Source: a virus
DNA length: 32,021 bases
Strand: one strand, 5' to 3'
Virus record (IMG/VR): IMGVR_UViG_3300044637_000813
Span: 1 to 32,021 of that record
Within the stretch, counting starts at the first letter, position 1. Each line of letters begins with the position of its first letter. Under the pieces are notes generated by a model. That model ran no database searches and was not told the DNA's origin. It saw nothing but the letters and a program-made list of their open reading frames with translations. Positions 29,733 to 32,021 of the stretch are shown piece after piece. Position numbers and translations under genes: made by a program.

Positions 29733-29764
29733 CAAATGTAGATGAGAAAGGGTTAAAAAACAAA
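29733..29764 (-). promoter_or_regulatory. Bacteroidota-type promoter of tmRNA (TTTG-N20-TACATTTG)
   Basis: TTTG (29761-29764) and TACATTTG (29733-29740) on the - strand are separated by 20 nt, a full match to the host consensus. The mature tmRNA 5' end is 15 nt past the -7 element, leaving a short leader for RNase P to remove. Confidence 0.8.
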
Positions 29765-29775
29765 TTTTAACCCTT
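29748..29775 (-). terminator. Terminator after the 29798 gene, interleaved with the tmRNA promoter
   Basis: AAGGGTTAAAA pairs perfectly with TTTTAACCCTT over 11 bp, with the - strand loop TTTGTT. It lies just past the stop codon at 29798-29800. The -33 TTTG of the tmRNA promoter is inside the loop, so one gene's terminator and the next gene's promoter share the same bases. Confidence 0.65.
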
Positions 29776-29797
29776 AAATTTAATTATGTGTGATAAT

Positions 29798-30097
29798 TTA
29801 CTTCTTAGCGGCTGGTTTTCTTCCTTTGCGAGAACCACCTTTAGTTGCGTTTACAACATCTTTAGATTGCTTAACAACTTTTTTAGCGGCTTCAGCAACA
29901 TCCTTAGTTTCTTCAACTACTCTTTTTACTCTTTCCTTAACCACTTTAGCAACTTCTTTAACTTCCGCCAATTTTTCTTCAACCGCATCTGGAATGTTAT
30001 TACCATCTTTGTCTTCGATTTTACCTGATTTCATTAGGAAAAATACTACCGCTCCAGCCACAACCAAAGCCAATAAAATTAAAAGTACTGTCATCAT
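29798..30097 (-). CDS. Membrane-anchored Lys-rich helical protein, 99 aa
   Basis: One N-terminal transmembrane helix (TVLLILLALVVAGAVVFFLM, residues 3-22) without a cleavage site. It is followed by GKIEDKDGNNIPDAVEE, an EF-hand-like Asp-rich loop seen also as D-x-N-x-I-P-D in dockerin-like calcium sites. Then come amphipathic repeats (KEVAKVVKERVKRVVEETKD, VAEAAKKVVKQSKDVVNATK) and a basic tail (GGSRKGRKPAAKK). N-out/C-in or the reverse cannot be told. Size and layout allow a holin-like or membrane-scaffold role. Either of two adjacent Met codons may start it. A TATTTATA motif lies 16 nt upstream. Confidence 0.6.
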   Translation of the reverse strand: MMTVLLILLALVVAGAVVFFLMKSGKIEDKDGNNIPDAVEEKLAEVKEVAKVVKERVKRVVEETKDVAEAAKKVVKQSKDVVNATKGGSRKGRKPAAKK

Positions 30098-30113
30098 AAT
30101 TGTTTGTTTTATA

Positions 30114-30121
30114 TATAAATA
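30114..30121 (-). promoter_or_regulatory. TATTTATA motif before the 30097 gene
   Basis: GATATTTATATATA on the - strand, 16 nt before the start codon. Confidence 0.5.
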
Positions 30122-30139
30122 TCCGTTATTGTGCTAAAA

Positions 30140-30823
30140 TCAATTAACCCTTAAAGGGAAGTGTTTTTCGTATAATGCCTCAAAAAACAACTTATTTTTT
30201 TCCCATTGTTTATTTACCATACCAATGGATTTATGTGTTACCATTATTTTAGTGGTAACCCCAACTTTAATCCCATCTAAATGGTTGTCAACACAAAACG
30301 GTAAATCATAGAAATGGAACCCTGTAAATTCTTCATTAAACTTATGTTTAATTCTATCTTTATGAACCATAATAAATAACCCATCAACAATAACCACTTC
30401 TTTTGGTTTGTCACCAAATGATTGTTTTGAGTAGTGATTTACATGTCTTTTACCTTGATGTTCATGACCAACAACACCATACATAGATTCTTTATCCTGC
30501 CACCACATTCCACTCATTAAATTATTAGTACCGGCCAATCCTATTATGCCATATTCAGGATTCTCCTCAAATAATCTAATAACTTTTGGTGTGATATTAG
30601 GGGTTTCCAAAATAAGATCGTCATGCATAAACACCACAATATCATTTTCGGAATCTTGTAATCCTAAATTATAAATTTTGGGTAATGAATCCACACCATC
30701 ATTCTCATAAATTAATATTTGAGTTTTAGGGTGTGAAAACATTTTCTCAACGTGTTTTAAATACGTATCATCTATTTTTCGTGTTGAAATGACAACACTA
30801 ATTGGTCCATTATATTTCGACAT
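30140..30823 (-). CDS. GT2-like glycosyltransferase
   Basis: I prefer the ATG at 30823 (MSKYNGPISVVISTRKID, 227 aa) over the ATG three codons earlier. The GT-A fold is clear: PISVVISTRKIDDTYLKHVE, ILIYENDGVDSLPKIYNLG, DIVVFMHDDLIL (the H-D-D metal site), EYGIIGLAG, VVIVDGLFIMVHKDRI and FTGFHFYDLPFCVD, followed by a histidine-bearing strand ILVTHKSIG-like (KIMVTHKSIG). This order fits the StrF-like group of small GT2 enzymes. Its start overlaps the upstream phosphoesterase gene by 14 nt, so the two are co-expressed from the host-type promoter at 31565. It is separate from the main glycosyltransferase operon and possibly expressed earlier. Confidence 0.75.
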   Translation of the reverse strand: MSKYNGPISVVISTRKIDDTYLKHVEKMFSHPKTQILIYENDGVDSLPKIYNLGLQDSENDIVVFMHDDLILETPNITPKVIRLFEENPEYGIIGLAGTNNLMSGMWWQDKESMYGVVGHEHQGKRHVNHYSKQSFGDKPKEVVIVDGLFIMVHKDRIKHKFNEEFTGFHFYDLPFCVDNHLDGIKVGVTTKIMVTHKSIGMVNKQWEKNKLFFEALYEKHFPLRVN

Positions 30824-31559
30824 GAGTTGCAATTATTTCACCATAAACTTCTTGTAAGTCTATGATTATTGGTTTATTTATTGGTTCGTATTTTGAGTTA
30901 CAAGTTGATGCATTTACGAATAATGTTTTATTACCGAGCTCAACACCATAACCTTCGTGAATATGACCAAATACACTTACTAATGGATTTATTTCTTCTA
31001 TTCTATTTCGTAACAACTCACAACCTACGTTTGTATTTGGTTGTCGCCAATTATTAACTAAATCTCCGTATCCATTTGGTGGTCCATGTGTTATTAATAC
31101 ATCAGTATCTTCTGAAATCATATTCCACTTTTCTTGTAACTCAACCCCAAATCTTGGTAAGTTAAAAGCCCAATCATAAAAATTTGGTTGCCAAGGACTT
31201 CCGTAGATTTTAATTGGTCTTGAAAATTCAGGTGACTCAATAGTCATAAAATTATCTTCCAAATAAGTCACATTGGATTGAGATAGATTTTCAGGAGTCA
31301 TTAGATTGTTTAACCAATCGTAGTCGCCTTTATGGTGCGGTTGATTAACCCGCTCAAAACAGAAATCGTGATTACCCGAAATAAAAATTTTAGAGTCAAA
31401 CCCTTCTATGTTTTGAAACCAATGAATAAATTCTGTCACATCTCTTTCTCCACCTCTATTTGATAAATCACCCGCATGTATTAACACATCACCTTGTGGT
31501 AATTCGTGGGTCATACCTCTATGTAAGGCATGTGTGTCGGATATACAAACTATTCTCAT
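30810..31559 (-). CDS. Calcineurin-like metallophosphoesterase (MPPED/UPF0046-like)
   Basis: 249 residues with the complete metal-binding set in order: RIVCISDTHALH (D8, H10), LIHAGDLSNRGG (D31), KIFISGNHDFCF (N63, H64), VLITHGPPNGYGD (His) and VSVFGHIHEGYG (GHxH). The spacing and the THGPP and FVNAS blocks resemble the MPPED/UPF0046 branch rather than Lambda-type protein phosphatases. It probably hydrolyses a phosphodiester or phosphomonoester (cyclic nucleotide, RNA end or protein); the substrate is not visible. First gene of a two-gene operon with a GT2 glycosyltransferase. Confidence 0.85.
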   Translation of the reverse strand: MRIVCISDTHALHRGMTHELPQGDVLIHAGDLSNRGGERDVTEFIHWFQNIEGFDSKIFISGNHDFCFERVNQPHHKGDYDWLNNLMTPENLSQSNVTYLEDNFMTIESPEFSRPIKIYGSPWQPNFYDWAFNLPRFGVELQEKWNMISEDTDVLITHGPPNGYGDLVNNWRQPNTNVGCELLRNRIEEINPLVSVFGHIHEGYGVELGNKTLFVNASTCNSKYEPINKPIIIDLQEVYGEIIATHVEI

Positions 31560-31564
31560 AATAT

Positions 31565-31595
31565 CAAATATAAGTAAAATTTATTTAAAAGCAAA
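31565..31595 (-). promoter_or_regulatory. Bacteroidota-type promoter (TTTG-N19-TATATTTG)
   Basis: TTTG (31592-31595) and TATATTTG (31565-31572) on the - strand with a 19-nt spacer, just upstream of ATG 31559. The start codon is so close that the mRNA should be nearly leaderless. The -33 element overlaps the T-run of the preceding RNA's terminator. Confidence 0.8.
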
Positions 31596-31619
31596 AAAAA
31601 AGTCAGAATAAATCTGACT
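31593..31619 (-). terminator. Intrinsic terminator of the unidentified large RNA
   Basis: On the - strand, AGTCAGA (31613-31619), loop TTTAT, TCTGACT (31601-31607), then T8-9. A textbook terminator that has no protein-coding gene in front of it. Confidence 0.85.
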
Positions 31620-31999
31620 AATCTTTTTTGGGCCGAACGGTTTTAAAACGTTCCAATTCCACCACTTTGTTTTACTAAACAAAGAAAATAAAACACTGAG
31701 AATACATGTCTTAATAATTGACTTAGGGACATTATTTGTTTCTTCCCTTTTCCACTACCTTTTGAGTAGTACCAATCAGCGGCGGTCAATTAGATTAACC
31801 AATCCTTGAGTCGTTATATACTCTTTTAATACTCATTACTCATCAAAGATGCCTCCCTGATTCAACCTTGCGGGTTTAGAGAACTTTTTTAAAAATCACA
31901 TTGGGCTTGAGACCCTTTGTGGCCGTGAACCCCTCACGACTATGTAGCCACCTGTCTACAACGACTGACGAACACTTCTTCTTGTATGATTTTAAGTTG
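31600..31999 (-). ncRNA. Unidentified structured noncoding RNA, about 400 nt
   Basis: The 31560-32021 stretch has no credible ORF, and its base composition is visibly richer in G and C than the flanking genes. On the - strand it contains many local helices: GTGGC/GCCAC (31947-31951 with 31919-31923) enclosing GTGA/TCAC; TGTAG/CTACA overlapping the first as an alternative; AACC-CGCAA-GGTT; GGTTAAT-CTA-ATTGACC; ACTAC/GTAGT around a 7-nt loop; CTTTGTTT/AAACAAAG; GAACG/CGTTC. It ends in a strong terminator and may start from TAATTTTG at 32006. I see none of the conserved blocks of RNase P RNA, SRP RNA, 6S RNA, tRNA, or group I or II introns. Large ornate phage RNAs such as ROOL or GOLLD are possible relatives but were not tested. 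Confidence 0.6.
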
Positions 32000-32005
32000 T
32001 TAAAC

Positions 32006-32013
32006 CAAAATTA
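32006..32013 (-). promoter_or_regulatory. Possible -7 element for the large RNA
   Basis: TAATTTTG on the - strand fits TAnnTTTG. The matching -33 element would lie beyond the window edge. Confidence 0.4.
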
Positions 32014-32021
32014 ACAAAATT

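Noticed and set aside
31600-31999. RNase P RNA, group I intron or tRNA-like interpretation of the large structured RNA
   Set aside because: I looked for the GAGGAAAGTCC and ACAGAA-type blocks of RNase P RNA, the P7/G-binding-site sequences of group I introns and a T arm with acceptor stem, and found none.

Overview
The window looks like part of a large tailed-phage genome (Caudoviricetes) infecting a member of the Bacteroidota, probably a flavobacterium. The DNA is strongly AT-rich, genes are tightly packed, and many stop and start codons overlap (TAATG, ATGA). The host assignment rests on three near-perfect Bacteroidota-type promoters (TTTG, 19-20 nt spacer, TAnnTTTG) and on a tmRNA whose tag starts with a Gly codon, as in that phylum. 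The phage assignment rests on a GH19 endolysin, many tiny unknown genes, a free-standing GIY-YIG-like nuclease and, above all, a family of proteins sharing a T4-like capsid-targeting N-terminus. Taxonomy below that level is not visible.

Layout. Positions 1-7000: one partial gene, then a run of genes mostly on the + strand whose products begin with a tag-like peptide: a zinc-finger PD-(D/E)XK-like nuclease, a kinase-like protein, an HExxH peptidase, a zinc-ribbon protein and an OmpA-like protein. At its end is a secreted CAP-like protein on the - strand. Positions 7100-15600: endolysin, a large tagged unknown, GIY-YIG-like nuclease, LysM protein, membrane-anchored GAF-like protein, a P-loop ATPase paired with a secreted DKGH nuclease, a second HExxH protein, a DUF1599-like protein and an RHH regulator. 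Positions 15693-22196: five-gene glycosyltransferase operon that includes a methyltransferase-HtrL-GT fusion. Positions 22200-25100: small genes, a third HExxH protein and two lipoproteins, one a probable polysaccharide lyase. Positions 25174-29163: four tagged, partly membrane-active proteins that could form an injection or internal-virion assembly. Positions 29163-32021: a small structured RNA, a tmRNA, a membrane/coiled-coil protein, a glycosyltransferase plus metallophosphoesterase pair, and an unidentified ~400-nt structured RNA.

Main message. About a dozen otherwise unrelated proteins carry one of two N-terminal signatures. One is MK-x(2-4)-[ILF]TE-x-Q-[LMY]K-x-[IV][IL] followed by an Glu-Gln pair, most often at residues 21-24. 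The other is a short MKxxxIIxE form like T4 internal proteins. I infer that these are capsid-targeting peptides cleaved by a prohead protease, so that a kinase, nuclease, peptidase, LysM and zinc-ribbon proteins would be packaged and delivered to the host. Most tagged genes or their operons are preceded by a directional TATTTATA motif, often exactly 4 nt before the ATG, whereas the tmRNA and the metallophosphoesterase operon use host-type promoters. This suggests two temporal classes. All functions are read from sequence by eye; no searches were run.
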